64,000 bases of DNA from the NCBI GenBank assembly GCA_034008185.1, contig CM067109.1, forward strand, positions 33,698,885 through 33,762,884. The letters run 5' to 3'. The notes beneath the pieces were generated by a model. It had not been told where the DNA came from. It ran no database searches and saw nothing but the letters and a program-made list of their open reading frames with translations. Shown here piece after piece: positions 1-14,276 of this stretch (the first letter of the stretch is position 1; each line of letters begins with the position of its first letter). The DNA comes from Gorsachius magnificus (Eukaryota > Chordata > Aves > Pelecaniformes > Ardeidae). A program made the position numbers and the translations under genes.

Positions 1-1348
1 ATCAATCATTTATTTAATTATTTGGTGACACATTTTGTTAGTGGAATTGGCTCTTACTAATGTAAAATTGATTATTTTTTTACTCCTATGAAAATCTTTC
101 AGACTTAATCTAAGGAACTTTACCAAAAAATTATACTGCTTTGAATTTCTTCTCACTTTTTTTGTTTTCTCACATCTTTTACTTCTAACTAAACTAGCTT
201 CAGCATGCATGGAATGGGAAAGATTCCTGTAGCCTGAGACAATCAAAACGCAGGATTTTGGTGCAGATAGCGCTTCCATTGATCCACTTTCATTTATTTA
301 TTGATTTTATAATATTAATCCTTCATATAATAGCAACAGTGACAGTGGAATTAAACTTTGTGACTGGAAAATGGTCTCCTGCTTTGAAAATTAATGTCTC
401 AGCCTCACCTAAGCATTTATTTTATATAACTTCTCTTACAGTGCCTTGACATTTAACTTGCTGTGGGAGACCATTATCCATTCACAGTGTTCAATTCGAT
501 TTGCCTCACTCCTCACTTATGCCACATAAAATTGACATCAGCCAATCAGGCAGTTGGAAGCTGAACTGTCTTTTACTGTTATTTACTGCTGTTCATTTTT
601 TAAAACATCAATAAATAAATAGCTATTTTAGTTACAAAAGTACTGCCAGTGTTTCTTGACTGGAACATGCAATAAGCTTTCCTCCTGCAAAATAATCTAG
701 TTTTGGGAAGGAAAAAAAAAAGGAAAAAAGAAGGGACAATTACTACTGCATCAATATCTACCAAAAGGGTGACAATGTTTACATTAATCTGTAAAAAGCA
801 AGATGAAAACATTGCAAATAAAATCATCACACAGAAAACAATCTGCCCTAACATTTACCCTAACATTTCCTGTGACAACGATTTCTTTTGGTTGGGGCTA
901 TTTCTTTTAAACCATTCACTACTTTTCACCCAATCCATAGTTTTGTGTAACTCTTAACAAAAGAGAAAATAGTTTCAAGATGCAGAAGCTCAGGAGCTCA
1001 TTGTCTTCTGTTTATATAATTATTACACAGTTTAGGTGCCAGGAACTTTTTATAACATTAACTTAATATCTGGAATGGTGGTGACATGTCCCCATTCTGA
1101 AAACAGAAATATATTACCCAACGTCATTTTAGATGTTATAGCTAGCTACATAACTGTCCAAACTGAAAAAATCTTACCTTTGCTAGTGGGCAACGAGTTG
1201 GAGATAGGAATTATCTGATATTATGTGATTATTTTTATATATTACTTTGACTTTCATGTGCATTCAATGTCTACATCACTGTGTTCTGAGGACATTAATA
1301 CAACAGCCATGTTAGTTTGCTCTTTGCCTATGCATTATTATTGTGTAT
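1..1348. other. Unique AT-rich sequence, no gene recognised
   Basis: This stretch has no repeat family I recognise and no exon-like reading frame. The open frames (about 60-89 codons, on both strands) have no recognisable domain and are compatible with chance in AT-rich DNA. There are short A-rich runs near 710-730. Confidence 0.6.
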
Positions 1349-1789
1349 AAGGGCTGGAAGGCACATCCTGTGAGGAGTGGCTGAGGACTTTGGGTTTGTC
1401 TAGTTTGGGGAAAAGGAGGCTGAGGGGCTACCTCTACAGTTTCCTGAGGAGGGGACATGGAGAGGGAGGTGCTGATCTCTTCTCCCTGGGATCCAGTGAC
1501 AGGACACCTGGGAATGGCTCAAAGCTGTGTCAGGGAGGTTCAGACTTGACATTAGGAAACTTTTCTTTACCAAGAGGGTGGTCAAACACTGGAACAGGCT
1601 TCCTAGAAAGGTGGTTGTTGCCCTGTGTCTGTCAGTGTTTAAGAGGCATTTAGACAATGCCCTTCATAAGATGCTTTAACTTTTGATCAGCTCTCATCAG
1701 GCAGTTGGACTAGATGATCATTGTAGGTCCTTTCCAACTGAAATATTCTTTTCTGTTCTGTTATTTTCTGTTCTATTCTATTATATCAT
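1349..1789 (+). mobile_element. CR1 LINE, 3' end only, degraded
   Basis: The sequence reads as the end of CR1 ORF2 plus the 3' UTR on the plus strand. It opens with the 'gggctggaag...gtggctgagg' segment and continues through the segment corresponding to the conserved CR1 C-terminus (frames around 1390-1653 and their shadows). It then carries the 3' UTR signature 'ttggactagatgatca' and 'ggtcctttccaactg' (about 1706-1740). The tail is a decayed TTCTGTTCTATTC-type repeat rather than clean ATTCTATG, which suggests either an older copy or a different subfamily from the other copies here. The 5' end is truncated, as is usual for CR1. It encodes no functional protein. Confidence 0.85.
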
Positions 1790-4700
1790 ACAATTTAATT
1801 ATATCGATTCCTAATGATGAACTCTCATGACACAAATGTCTGAATGCAAAAAAAAAAAAAAAAAAAGGCCTTAGCAACCTAAACCAACAATATCTAAACT
1901 TTAAAAGTAAGCATCTTGAAAATGCCTGCTCAGTGTTAGACAGCGGAGGCCCTTGGCTTTTAAGGAGTCCCTCCCTGGACATACACTGAAGCATATCGGT
2001 TTAGACAGTGCAAAGCAATAGAGTGAGTACCTGGTCTATACATAAGTCCAATTAACAGCCAGAGACTGGACATTAATTTCAGCAGACTCCCCAGTGCAGC
2101 CCATTTTAACCCAAAATTATGCAACCAGACTCCAGAATATTCAGTAACTGCCACCTATGTTTAAAAACAGTAAAAAAAACCCCAAACTCTTATCATCTGC
2201 TTGTTATATCTTTTCCTCAGGTGGACACCTAGTTATCAAACTAGTGATTCTATGTTGCCATTTTTTAAAATGAACAAATAATGAATTATTTTAAGCACAC
2301 TAGCACAACCTGTATGTTCTCCAATCTGAGAGGGAAGACAGGAAGACAATCTAAGCATAGTAGTTCTTCACTGTGGCCCTTGCTTGGACTTGCTCTAAAA
2401 GTTGTGCTGTTCTTTACAGTGTATCTTTTACAATCGCTCCAAGAAATGTTATGAGCCTATAAAGAGTTGTAGAACTACTGGAGATTTGGGTAATATGTGT
2501 AAAGAATGAAGAGATATATTTTATAATTAACTAGCATTTTTAACGTTTACAGCAATTCTGATCCAGCAAGCAAAATACAAGATTTGTTAGTCTCTCTGAC
2601 AATTTTAAATCTTCTTTTGCAAGAACATAAGGGTCCCTAAACATAAAACAGAAACATTTTCAATTCTCAAATATTAATTCTGGCTCTAAAAGTTTCAGTA
2701 TATTTTGATTGCTCATCAAAAAAACCTGAGGATGCTAAATAATGACGTCTTCAGACCAGGTGCCCTCATATGTATTACAGATGCAGTTTTTGTGCTTGGA
2801 CACTGTTCTCTGACTGCTTCCTGATCCTGCATTGTGAGCACCATGAAACTTTCATGTAATGAGAAGGTGGTTATTTATCCTTCTTCACATGAAGCCTAGA
2901 CTTGCATTTTAAAGGAAAGTCTGCCAACACAACCTACACATGATGCTTCCATAATGAGGGCCATGCTGGACTAAGAACACGAAGACGACATGTAGATTTA
3001 CTCCATTTGCAGCCTTTTCCAGCCATCTGAAACTTATCAGAATAATTCTAAATTGATGATTTGTGAGAAATTTTAACATTACCCCAAACATTGCAACACC
3101 TGCTACAGTAGTATATAAAAATTGTTTAATTTTATCACACAGGGCAGTCTATTAAAAGGGATAAAAGGTGCAAATTCTATTAAAACATTCCTCTTGGAAA
3201 GATAACATAAACTTCTTTTTTCCTGGCTTTTAATCAAGCTTTTGCATGGTTTCAATATTTTCCTCTAATTTAAAATCAGAGTGTTCATATAATTTATTTT
3301 ATAAAACTGTATTGTGACTATAGGCCAAATTCTCGGACTAAATTGGCGCATGTTGGAAGCTTACAATTAAATTCTTCAAAGGCAATACCAATGTGGTCAC
3401 AATAAAGATAACACTGAATTAAGTCTTCATTCAGAAAAAACAGTAGTTCATCTGTCCTAGTTAAGTCCTATTATAACATTCAGTTGAGTTAATTTTAAGT
3501 TACATGTTGAGTTTAAAGTTGACCTGAACAGTAGTTTGCAAGTTTCTGCTTCTTTCTTTAGCCATAAAAAGGAATATTGGATTTACTATTGGATTTCTTC
3601 ATACTTAGTTTTTCTTTTGGTTTATTTTTCCCAAGGAATAATTTTGACAGATTTGCTAGATAGGTGAAATAGGCAGGGGAGTGATTTTGTCAACCTTTTC
3701 TGAAATTATGGGAGGATTACAACTAAACTGAAGAAAGGATTTAGCACTCAATAAATTAGGCCCAGCTTTGCAAAATTTTTAATCACTTGCTCCACCGAAT
3801 GGAATCTAAATACAAGAGTTTAATGTTTTGGAACAGTACCTCAAATACCTAACCTAAAAGACCCTTGAAATCCCACCCATCTGAGCTTTAATCACCTGTA
3901 GCCATGCTGCATCCAAAGTCCAGAACATACTCTTAGAAGTCAGAAAATATTTTGAAAGACTAAGTAAAGATGGCAGAGGTCTACTGACACTGACCATCTT
4001 TCATACAATGCCATGAAGAAAACAGGCAGTTAAAAACCTAGGTTTGAGTCATTCCTCCAGAAGGAAGCAATTAAAGTTATGTTTCTCAGTATGACAAGTA
4101 TGATATCTGAAAGGCTGCTAGCAATTTTAAGGAAGAACATGCCTTACTGATGTTGTGGAGATTTGGGCACCAGCAGAAAGGAATGAAAGATTCACATGGT
4201 TAGTGAGATCCTGACTGCAATCTCCCAGCCAGTCCTTCAGCAGAGAGTGAGAAGCCCAGGTCCAGCTGAGTACAGTTTTGCTTTTTTCAGGCTAAAGTCT
4301 GAAATGTCTAAACATATTTTTTGGATCCACACCTTTACCTTTGCAAAGGAAAATATATTTCCATGTAGTTAAATTAATTTAATATTAATAGGAACACTGT
4401 GTTCCTAGATAATTGGCAGAAGTGTGAACAGAAATCAATTTCCCTTATGGCTATTTAGCTTTTTACTCCTTGACACACCTGATGTTATAAGACTACAAGT
4501 TTTTTTATTCAAAATACACAAGATCTGAATTTAAATTTAATGTGACAGAGTTGTTTTTTGTAAACATCGTTTCATTGCTTTAAATATCATAAAGTAGCAC
4601 AATAAAACATGTCTAGATTTTTGTTAAGTAATGAGGATGACAAGCGGAAGAACTATTCCCATCACACTGAGATCCATTTTGGAATCCTTGGCATTGTTTT

Positions 4701-7700
4701 GGGTAGGCACAAGAAGTCAGTTTATTTGTGGAGTTCTGGTATGATGCTGGTGTTTTCTTGTATTGCCTCAAAGAAATTCAATTTACTAATACAAAATTCC
4801 CTCTGCAACCTTAACTAATTCTTGGGGTCATATCTATTTCAAAGATCAGAGTGATGTGGGTAGAACTAAGTCCCTGGATGAGCACACACTGTAAGTTAAA
4901 GTTGTTCAGAGACTGCTGTAATTTTAGTGTTGGAGTATATTTAAACCATAATTATTTAAAACAAACAAATCAACAAAACCACAAACATTAAAATATCTAG
5001 TGGGTGCATCATATTGTGGTTACCCATGCAGGACCCGCCAACTTAAATAGGAGTGGAGACTCAGGCCTGATACACAGTCTCTTAGAAGATGGATCTGAAT
5101 GCCTTCCTTGTATGAAATACTTTATGTTTAGTTTCTTCCATTGCAAATAGGCTACAGTACACGCTGCTGCTTTGAAAACAGAACATTAATTTTGCTCATT
5201 ATTTATTTTCTTATTTAAGAAAAAAAAAAAAAGAATACATAGGTATTTTTCCTAAGGAGATAGGAAGAGACATTTCTATACAGCCAAGAGAGGGGCATCT
5301 GATTCCCACAGAGTGGAAGGGGTTTTGGCATATTTGTAGCATTCTTTAACATCATTTCAGGCAGTGCCCTGCTGAGCATACAAGACATAACGCATTCCAT
5401 TTGGGGAATCCTTTTTTTCTTGTGTAGGAAGTCTAATGCAGAACTACAGATTTCAGTCGGAATTCTGGTGCTTAAAAATTAAGAGTTGCATTACTCAGCC
5501 TTGCAAAGGTTGTATCTTTGAAGATTTTACACTTACTTTCATTACAGCTCAAAACTCAGAAAGAGCAATAACATGAAAGTGTTCACTCTTAAGAGTTTGT
5601 CAGGCAAACAGACACAAATATTTCAGGTAACTGAAGCAGGATGGAACTTATGATTTTTAAGTTTCAGGCAGAAAATAAAACTTACTTTAAGTCTCAGAAA
5701 AATATACTAGCAAATGAGCATTTTTATTTATTTATTTCCTTCATCTCTATTTGGAAAGCTTTTCAAAACAAGCTACCCGGCACCAACGCTGTGTGGTGCA
5801 CACAGTTTATTGACAGTCTAAAAAGCTTAAAATTAAAGAAATACTGTTTAATTATTAATAATGCTAACTGAATCATTTTGATTAGAAAAAGGCTCCTAAA
5901 GTTTCTCAGCTGCCATCTATTAAGTCAATAATATCTGCAGAGTATAACATTTTCAAAGGAAAATCGTCTTCAGGTGAAACCAAGATACTTGTTTTCATAT
6001 GTGACAATTTTTTTTTTTCTGACAGAATTATTTGCCATTGAATAAACTTTTCTTACATGGAATTATTATTACTATGGATAGTTAATACACTCTGGCATCT
6101 GTTTGTTCATTGAGCTTTTTACTGACTGTCTAATCACATAACTAATGTTATCAAAGATAGCTGAAGTACATACAACATACAAACACATTTAAAATAACAG
6201 AGAACTCACTCCATGCTGCTTGACATCTTAGCTCATGTAGGTATTGGAACCTAAGAAAACTGAGTGTAAACTATACAGGGGCACTGCCAACATCTGCTCA
6301 CACTGGAACATTCGTCACCTCTTTTTTAATCATACGTCACCAGGTGGTATGGAAATTTGGACCCAAATTTTCAATATTTCAGTGAGACCTTATGAGATTA
6401 TTCTGGACATTAAAGAAACAGTTTTCAAGACTTATGAATTTGCCTCTGTATCTTTAGCCAATATTTCCTTCATGCTTGTTTTTCATCTTTTTCATACCAT
6501 ATCATTCTGTCACAAGCAAGGACACTTATGATCAGTGACTTGCATAAGGCTGGAATCAAAAAAGACAGTCAAAGCAAACCAAGGTCTGAAAACAGAGCTG
6601 TCAAATGACAAGTGTCTTGCTTTTTAAAGAGGCAATGCAGGTGTATAGTTTGATGTTTGGGCACGGGTGAAGTTTATGTAGCAATGTACAGTCTGGAACA
6701 AGTGGCAGCTGAGATCCAGATTTGCACAAAGACTCTTGGGATAGCTTCAACTAACATACATGTTAATTAAAGTAACTGTAAGACTCCCTTACAGATCAGT
6801 GGTCAGGACAAATATTCTCTCCTTTTCATATCCCTGTCCAATGAGGTTCACACATAATCCTTCTGTAGAGAAGCTTATTTGGCCCTGAGCTGCAAAAGGA
6901 AAAGGTTCATGGCTAGCCATTAGGCTGGAAGCCAATGCAAAACCTGGGAAAGAAAGACGGTAGTCAGGGTGACAGCCAAAGATCATGGTGGCTATAGTCA
7001 CTTATTCCACTCCCCATGCCTTCCAATTCACTCAGAACAAAGTCAGTGGAATGAGGCAATGCTCACAGCTGTCTGTTTACCTGGCTGCCCTCAGAAGCTT
7101 GAGGAGAGCAGCCAGGAAAGCAAGTGATCATGCTGAATTTTCTTGAGCTGTAGTGGACATTCATTTTGTCATTTGAGGTGATTTTAAACCACTTGTTAAA
7201 GATACCGAAGTTCCCTGAGCACTCTGCAGGCCAAGCATTCCAAGACACACCTAGGACATGATTCAAGTCCTGGCAGCTCAACAAAGAGTTTCTACGCTGC
7301 CAAGGTCTTCTCATTTAGATCTGTGTCAGGGGCACAACTAAGCATATAAACATTGATTAAGTTATTCAGGCATTATGTTTGAACTATGGAAGGAATTGAG
7401 AGATGCGGTTTTATGGTTCGTGAGCTTTTTGCTCTTATTCTAGCCACTGAGTATTGCACAGTTCTTTTCCAGGTGATTTCTGTTTTCCTCTGTATTCTTC
7501 CAAATAGTTAGCTCTCATTTTCAAGAAGGCTGTTCCCTGTCATCCTCTCAGAGTCTTCCTCTTATCCACCCACCAAGCAGCAGAGAGAAAAAAAACCATG
7601 GGGTTATTTTAGATGCTTGCAGAGAGAACATTCAAATTAAATGAGAGGTAAGAGACTGGTTGAATGCTTGTTTTAGCTGGAGATAGGGTCATGGAGAGAA

Positions 7701-10700
7701 AAAATATGTTTTCTTCACACCCTCCAAACTGATGCAAGAAAAGTAGAGCACAGTTATTTCTATGGTAGGAATAAGTGTTTAGTGGTGCCTGGAATAGCTG
7801 TACTTAGGAGATAGTCTAGTATGTCGTGCACATTACAGGAAAGTCCAATATTACACACACAATGGTTTGAAAACAGCCTCAACGTGGACAGAACAGAGTG
7901 GACAGAAAAACCTTCCACAGTTATACAGCCCTGCAGCACCAAACTAAGTTTTACTGAAAGAGAAAACAATCTCTTCCATTGACTTTAATATTAAGCTTTT
8001 GTCTACTTCAAGGAGCTTATTGCATCAATGCAGCCATAGTAATGCAAATATGAGTGCAGAAGAGAGTTTGTCAATGTGATTTCATACTAGGATGAATCTC
8101 TATAGTTTGTCAAGCTTTCCCTGCAAAGAAAAAGACTCATATTTTAAACTGGGAGTGGACATAAATTGTTGATCTGGGTGAAAGCTGCAATACTGAATGC
8201 TGTCAAGCTTGCATCAGCTTACAATTATGAACTTTTTTTTTTTGTATTTTTGATAACAGGTTATATTCTTTATGAAATTGTTTTTAGATTGACTTTTCTG
8301 TTGATGTAGAATGTGCCAGATTGGATTCTTCTCCCCTTAAATTTAATAACAAGACCTTGGTTTCCCTGGTATGAGATTGAGCCAGATGTGCTGTTTCTAT
8401 TGGACTTATTTTATTCTCTTTTTTTACTTAATAAACAGGAAACAGGAGCCAAATATTTAGCAACCTCACTGGTCCACAACAGCTTTACCTAACAAAGTGG
8501 ATAAAACGAGAGGTTTTCCATTGCTACATCTTGCAATGGACTGACATTTGGCAGTGAACAAACTTTCTCAAGTTCAGGCACTGCATTAAAAAGAAGATGA
8601 TAAAGAGCATTATTAGAATTGAGGAGGGAAACTGTTACTCAGCATTTCAATTACTGAGCTGCATGAGTGGCAGTAAGAAATAATAGACACAAATTAGTAG
8701 TACTGAATGTTTCTAAATATCTATTCAGCAGCCTTGAAAAGTGATTTGTGTTTGGATACTGTCATAAATTTGGAAATATTCAAATAAGCTCACTGTTCTG
8801 TCTCTACTTTCTCAAAAATCTGTTTCCAAAGAATTTTGTCAAGTAAAATTATGGACCTTGAATATTGTTCTTATTACTCTGATTGCCCCCCATTAGCATT
8901 TTTCTGATTTTTTTTCCCTGCTGTGGGAATATATAATTTATTGAAAGCATTCTCATAATTTACAATCCAACAAAATAAACAGCAAGGCACCTTCCATAAA
9001 ATTTGATATTTTTAATTAGCCTACAGAGACTGTGAGTACTGAATGCTGTATATACTCCAATACATTACTTAGGGCATCCATCAGCAAATACAGTGGCCTT
9101 ACAGTATACATGAAATTATTGCTATGTGGTCGTCACTACAAGAAAAGGAAAGTCCATGTGTTACAAATATGTGCTACAGCTGCTGATAAACTTGGATGGG
9201 AATTTTATCTAAATATTAGAAGTGAATAATGTTTATCTTCCTTCCTCTATATATTACATATAATGTCTTAAAAAAAAGACATATTTAGCTCTCTGTCTTA
9301 AGTGTTAACTGAAAGAAAATGTGGGCTAATTTCATGTTGAAAATGTGTTCATCATTGACTGTACTGTCGGGGACAAGAGGAAGAGCGCAAAATATTGTTT
9401 AGGCTAGACTTCTCCTCTTGTTTCCTATAGTCTAAGTCATGCTTTAAAAAAGGCAAAACAAAACTAAAGACGAAAAACCTCAATAGATCAAAAAACGCAT
9501 CTTTGAGGCCAAGTTGTGTTTATCATGATAACAGAGATAATGCTGCATGGATTTCAGCAGTATTCAGCTGTCACATTTACTCATATGAACTGATAAATCT
9601 GTAATGGCTGTAAGACAGGAATTGATTTATGAGTTTGTCAGAATGGAATAGAACCACTGAAAATGCCCTTATTAAAAATCTGCAATTTTTCACAAGGACT
9701 TGCTTGTCTTAATAAATGTGAGAATAAGTTTGATTTGTCTCAGAATTAATGTAGTCTGAAATTGAAATGAGTTTCACTTCCTGCCTCCAGGAGGTCTGCT
9801 GACATTTTTAGTGCAACATCTAAGCCTATGGAAAAAAATGAAGCTAAAAACAGAAAATAAGATAAATTTTCCATAATCTGCACAATTACTATACTTGATT
9901 AGATAAAAAATAATTAATTTAAAATGTAATTTGGGACCAAGATATTTCTTTTCCAACATCAGTAGCCACTATCATTACTGTAGCTGAAGAAACCTGAGTA
10001 TCATATTGATTAAGAGGTAAGTTTCTTAAATACATACTCATTTTGACAAACTTCCCCTTTCCCTCATTCTCACCTACCCACATTGCAACTAGAAAGACAT
10101 CCTGTGTGTGATATGAGGATATTATATATACCTCAGATGATACTATCAGAAAGACAGACATTCTTCCACTCTCAAGAGAGTAATATGTCTAATCATAGTA
10201 TTACAGGTTTCCACCTGGACAACACTTCTGGCTGATCTGGTAAAACTATATGTAACATAAGATACTTACCCTTTTAAAACAGTGTACACTTCTAGAAAAA
10301 AATGTTCTCTGAAGAAGAGAATAAATACCTCATTCTTTATCCATAATGCCACACTTTTGCTTAAAGAAATAAAGAGATGTTTTTTTCTTATTTATATATA
10401 ATTCAGCTTTAGTTTTGTCAAATTGCTGTAGCAGCTTTTTTTCAGAACACAACTGTTAAGCTTTATGCAGTGGGAGAAAAATCCCTTCTTAGGCTATACA
10501 GAACTTACTGTGATGTCCATCTTGCCTTTGAGAAACAGTTAGGAAATCCTTTCCACAGTCAAGTTGGTTGGAGTAGGAAGAAAATGGACATTACAGAGTC
10601 TTGCCACATCAAGGATCTCTATTCATTCTGTTTCAGCTCCCTGTCCAACATTTCTCCCAACTATTACATGCAAGACATGTAAGGAAAAATAAAGTGTCAA

Positions 10701-12446
10701 AAATGACCACATTCACACCAAAAAAACCACCCCAAAATCCAAAAATAGAAACAAGAGAGAGTTGGAAGAGGAGGTTGTTTTGATTTATGAGATTAAACTC
10801 ATACATACTCTGGAACTGAAAAACAGTAACAATATGACAGTTTTTGAAATAAATAATACCATATATCTTCAAGTGATAGCTTCCTATAGATATTGCAAAT
10901 AAGCCTATGTTTACATTGAAACAAATATCTGATTTTAAGTAAAGTAGTGGTGTAAAGCACACTTCTGCTTCCATTTTTTGCAGCATGCTACAAGTACCCC
11001 AAAGCCAGTTAAAAAATAAAGTTTGACTCCCACAGTCAGGGTATACATTCTGTACTTATTTATTTTCTTTAGCAGATGCTGTGCTGACATTTCAACTGTC
11101 TGACTTGTAACCTCCAGAGACTGTGTAATCCTTCCCCAAAGAGGACCAGAAAGTGAAAAATAGACATAGAACCAGTGAAAGATAAACATAGAATAACCAC
11201 TCTTGCTATTTAATCAAAACTTAATGTATACTGAAGAAATAAAATAACTAAAGAAACAAGGGAGGCAAAAATAGTCCATAACAAACCAGAAGGTTATATC
11301 ATCAGTTAAATGTTGGCATTAGGCATAAGATATGCTCTTGCTTGGGTTACTAAAATGAGAACTGCAATGAAGTAACACAGGACAGCGCGGAATTGCAAAT
11401 GAGGGACATTGCATCCACTTAAAGATTAGTTCAGTGAAAAAACACTTCATTCATTAGGAGAAAATATTTCAAATAAAGAAGTTGGGCAGTATTCAGGTTC
11501 TGTGATAAATGAGACTGCAGAATTTACTAATTTGGAGGCTGAACTGTCTTTCAAAGGCTTAATGCAGGTAAACCTTAAAAACATGAGACTAAACATTAAA
11601 CATTAGTTTCCCATAAATTTCTGTGCCTTAAGCCCTATCCAAAGCTAATTGTTGGTTGAAAGATTCTGTTTTGGTAGGCCCTTGTTTGCTGTGTCAAGGC
11701 ACAACCTTGAGATTCTGAATACCTGTGCAAGATAAATCCATGTTCAGAGTCATCTTCTGGATGACTGCCAGACAGGGAGAAAAGCTGTTCCAGACAGAGG
11801 GACACCTTGTTTGCAACAAGCAAATCATCAGTGCTGAAAAGGCCTCCACTGACAGACGTATCTTCTGTCTCTACACACTAAAGACATACAGGAGTTTCTC
11901 AGAAGACTCATTTAAGCCTGAGAGCTGTATTCAACACATGTAAGCATATATGGAACAAAACACAGAATCAATAAAATCTCAGAAGCATTATCCAGAGTAA
12001 CATACAGGTCAGGCTATAGGACAGTGATCCACTGCCATCTCTGTGTTGAAACCTGTTTTGCATATAAGTTAAGCTGAACGCTTGTAGAAAGCAGAGCTGC
12101 AGCCTTCATTGTCATACTTAACAAAAACCACTCAGATGTTAGAATAGTCTCTCGATTTATTTATTTTGGTATGTAGACTTCGAGATCAGGAGGCAAGTAA
12201 GGTGTCTTTTTTTTTTTTCCATCTATTTCAAATTAATTAATTTCTTGCATAATGTCTTTATACAAATACAATATTTAAATAATTTTTTTAGATTACAACT
12301 ATTTATTTTAAATTCTTCCCTTCAAAACTGTGTTGTGCTTGGATAAATAATATATAGACTGTGAATCTGCTATTGAAAATTACCATGTGTTCTTTGGCAT
12401 TCATGTTAAACCCTGTCTGAGAGGGGGTACTTATTTTCTCTGGCAT
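1790..12446. other. Long unique AT-rich stretch, no gene recognised
   Basis: About 10.6 kb without a recognisable exon or young repeat. The longest open frame is 117 codons (10633-10986, minus) and has no recognisable domain. A 95-codon frame at 6244-6531 (plus) is also unremarkable. Homopolymer runs occur (A19 at 1848-1866, A-run at 5220-5232, T-runs near 6008 and 8231). I saw no CpG-rich promoter-like segment. Very old, unrecognisable repeats may be present. Confidence 0.55.
1848..1866. repeat. Poly-A run (19 A)
   Basis: Nineteen consecutive A residues lie about 60 bp downstream of the CR1 fragment ending near 1789. CR1 elements do not end in poly-A, so this is probably an independent homopolymer expansion. 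Confidence 0.9.
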
Positions 12447-13370
12447 GATTGCTCAGTTCAAAAACACAGGACTGGAAGAGACTTCCTAGGTCATCAGTTT
12501 AAGTCCTTTGATATCACAGGCATTCACAGTCTATATTTCAGTATAATTATTACCTTTTAAAAGAAGTTTTGTGTCTCATTCTCACTACTTTTACTGAAAG
12601 ATCACTTCAGAATCTCATTCCCCTGAGGGTTACAAAAGTCCCAGTTTCAATTTATTTGTAGTTTATTTATCCCTCCCACTGTATTCATAAACATCTGCTA
12701 CATTGCTTTTTAGCCTTTGTTTTGCTAGCCTAAACAAGCTGTGCTCTTTTACTTTCCAGTAGGCTCTCTTTCCCCTCAACTGAGACTGAATTAATCTTTC
12801 TTGAATATAGTATTTAAAATTATGACTCCCCAGTACTTTGTAGAATGGCTTTGATACCTCCGTGTCTTTACTAGGAATATCTTATCTGAGACTGCATTTG
12901 CCATTTTCTTATCTGTGCTTCAATCATTCTGCATTTGATGAATGTAGCGGTGCTTTCTTCCCTGACATTTTTAACTGATGAGCTTCCAGCTTCTGGAACA
13001 ATTTTTTGTTAGTCACAAAGAATGGAACTTTGTATTTTGTACTGCTTAATTTCACCTCATTTCTACTTCTGTTGTCCACAAGTTCCTTCAGGTCTTTCTG
13101 TATCATCCCAGTCCCCCACAGAATTCAAGCTGTTTCCTTCTAGACATCTTAAAGATTCACTAGGACAATTCCACTTGATATTTGTGAAAATAGTAAATTA
13201 AACTAGTCCCCTGACAACTTCTTCAGTAACACAAATAACTCTAGCCCAAACCTGCCTCTTAACAGGTCCTTATCTACTGTACGGATTCTTCCTTACTGTC
13301 ACAAAGTGATCTCATAGTATTTCCCAATTGACAGGCTAGATTAATTTCATTTTCTTCATCTAAAACACAG
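12447..13370 (-). mobile_element. Ancient CR1-type LINE fragment (minus strand)
   Basis: Read on the plus strand, this follows the antisense order of the CR1 3' half. First comes a 3'-UTR-like 'acaggactggaagagacttc' (about 12466). Next is 'gctagcctaaacaagctgtg' (12725-12744), the antisense of the 'SLEKRRL' region. Then 'ccagtactttgtagaatggc' leads to 'cttatctgagactgcatttg', and later blocks resemble the antisense of the 'LNPTKC' and RT palm regions ('cttaatttcacctcatttct', 'aacaggtccttatctactgt'). The spacing is right but identity is low, there is no ATTCTATG tail, and all frames are broken. It resembles the old CR1 lineages shared with turtles and crocodilians more than the young avian copies in this window. 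The family assignment comes from recalled pattern and was not tested by search. Confidence 0.6.
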
Positions 13371-13813
13371 ATTATCAATACAGTACCTGATCTACCTATG
13401 AAAAATGCAGAATGTACATTAACTTATTTTTAATTTGTCTGTATTTTTTGAATTATAAATTGCTTACACATTTGTACTCAGTTCAGATTAAATGAGACTG
13501 CAGTTACCAGCAAAGCAATAATGGAATACGAGCTTTTCCTTACTTTTAATAATAAAGACATTTTTTTCATTGATTTTAGGAGGATGAGGCCTCAGTCCTA
13601 AATTACCTCTTTTTGGTTTTTTTAATTGAGGAGTTAAATTTGGATTTCACATGTCTCAGTCTCATTCCTTCTCAAGATTAGGTTTATCAGTAATATGATA
13701 TCTTTAATACTAATCCTAGAATTTAAGGCCAGATATCAGGCAGATTAATTTTCCTCTGTTACTTGATTACTAACATGGTGTTCTGTTGTAACAAACTACT
13801 TTTTCTAAGCATC

Positions 13814-13837
13814 AGCAGATGCTTGGAAGCATCTGCT
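13814..13837. repeat. Perfect 10-bp stem with 4-base loop
   Basis: The arms AGCAGATGCT (13814-13823) and AGCATCTGCT (13828-13837) are exact reverse complements around the loop TGGA. The overlapping 63-codon frame has no known domain. I see no flanking T-run and no paired conserved blocks that would identify a small RNA. Confidence 0.85.
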
Positions 13838-14245
13838 TCTTGGCTTACGTTTCAGAAGATAGCACTAATAGTGTAGGTACTGTGGAAACACATAGTGAAT
13901 CAAAATATTTGATAAAGTTTTCACAAGAAGATCCAAGAAAACTCATCTTGACTTCCTTTGCAAATAACACACATAGTATTCTAGAAGATATAATGGTTCT
14001 ACAATTTTAACAAAATTGGTTTTTTCCCCTGGAGGTCCAAGACTAGAGTGCAATAGGTTGGAGTTTCTTTTCTTTTTTGTACCTGATTTTTTCATAATTT
14101 AGATGTCATAGAGATAGCATACTTATGTCTGAATTCTGAAGGATTTTAAGTATTTGGAGGTAAGATGAATGACATTCTTTTGTTTAAAATTTATTATAAA
14201 TGTAAGTCAAAATTCTATCAAACCAGATATGTCTTTTCTCTTCTT

Positions 14246-14276
14246 AAAAAACCAAAACCAAAACCAAAACCAAAAC
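14246..14276. repeat. (AAAACC)n microsatellite
   Basis: About five tandem copies of a 6-bp AAAACC unit in otherwise unique sequence. Confidence 0.95.
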
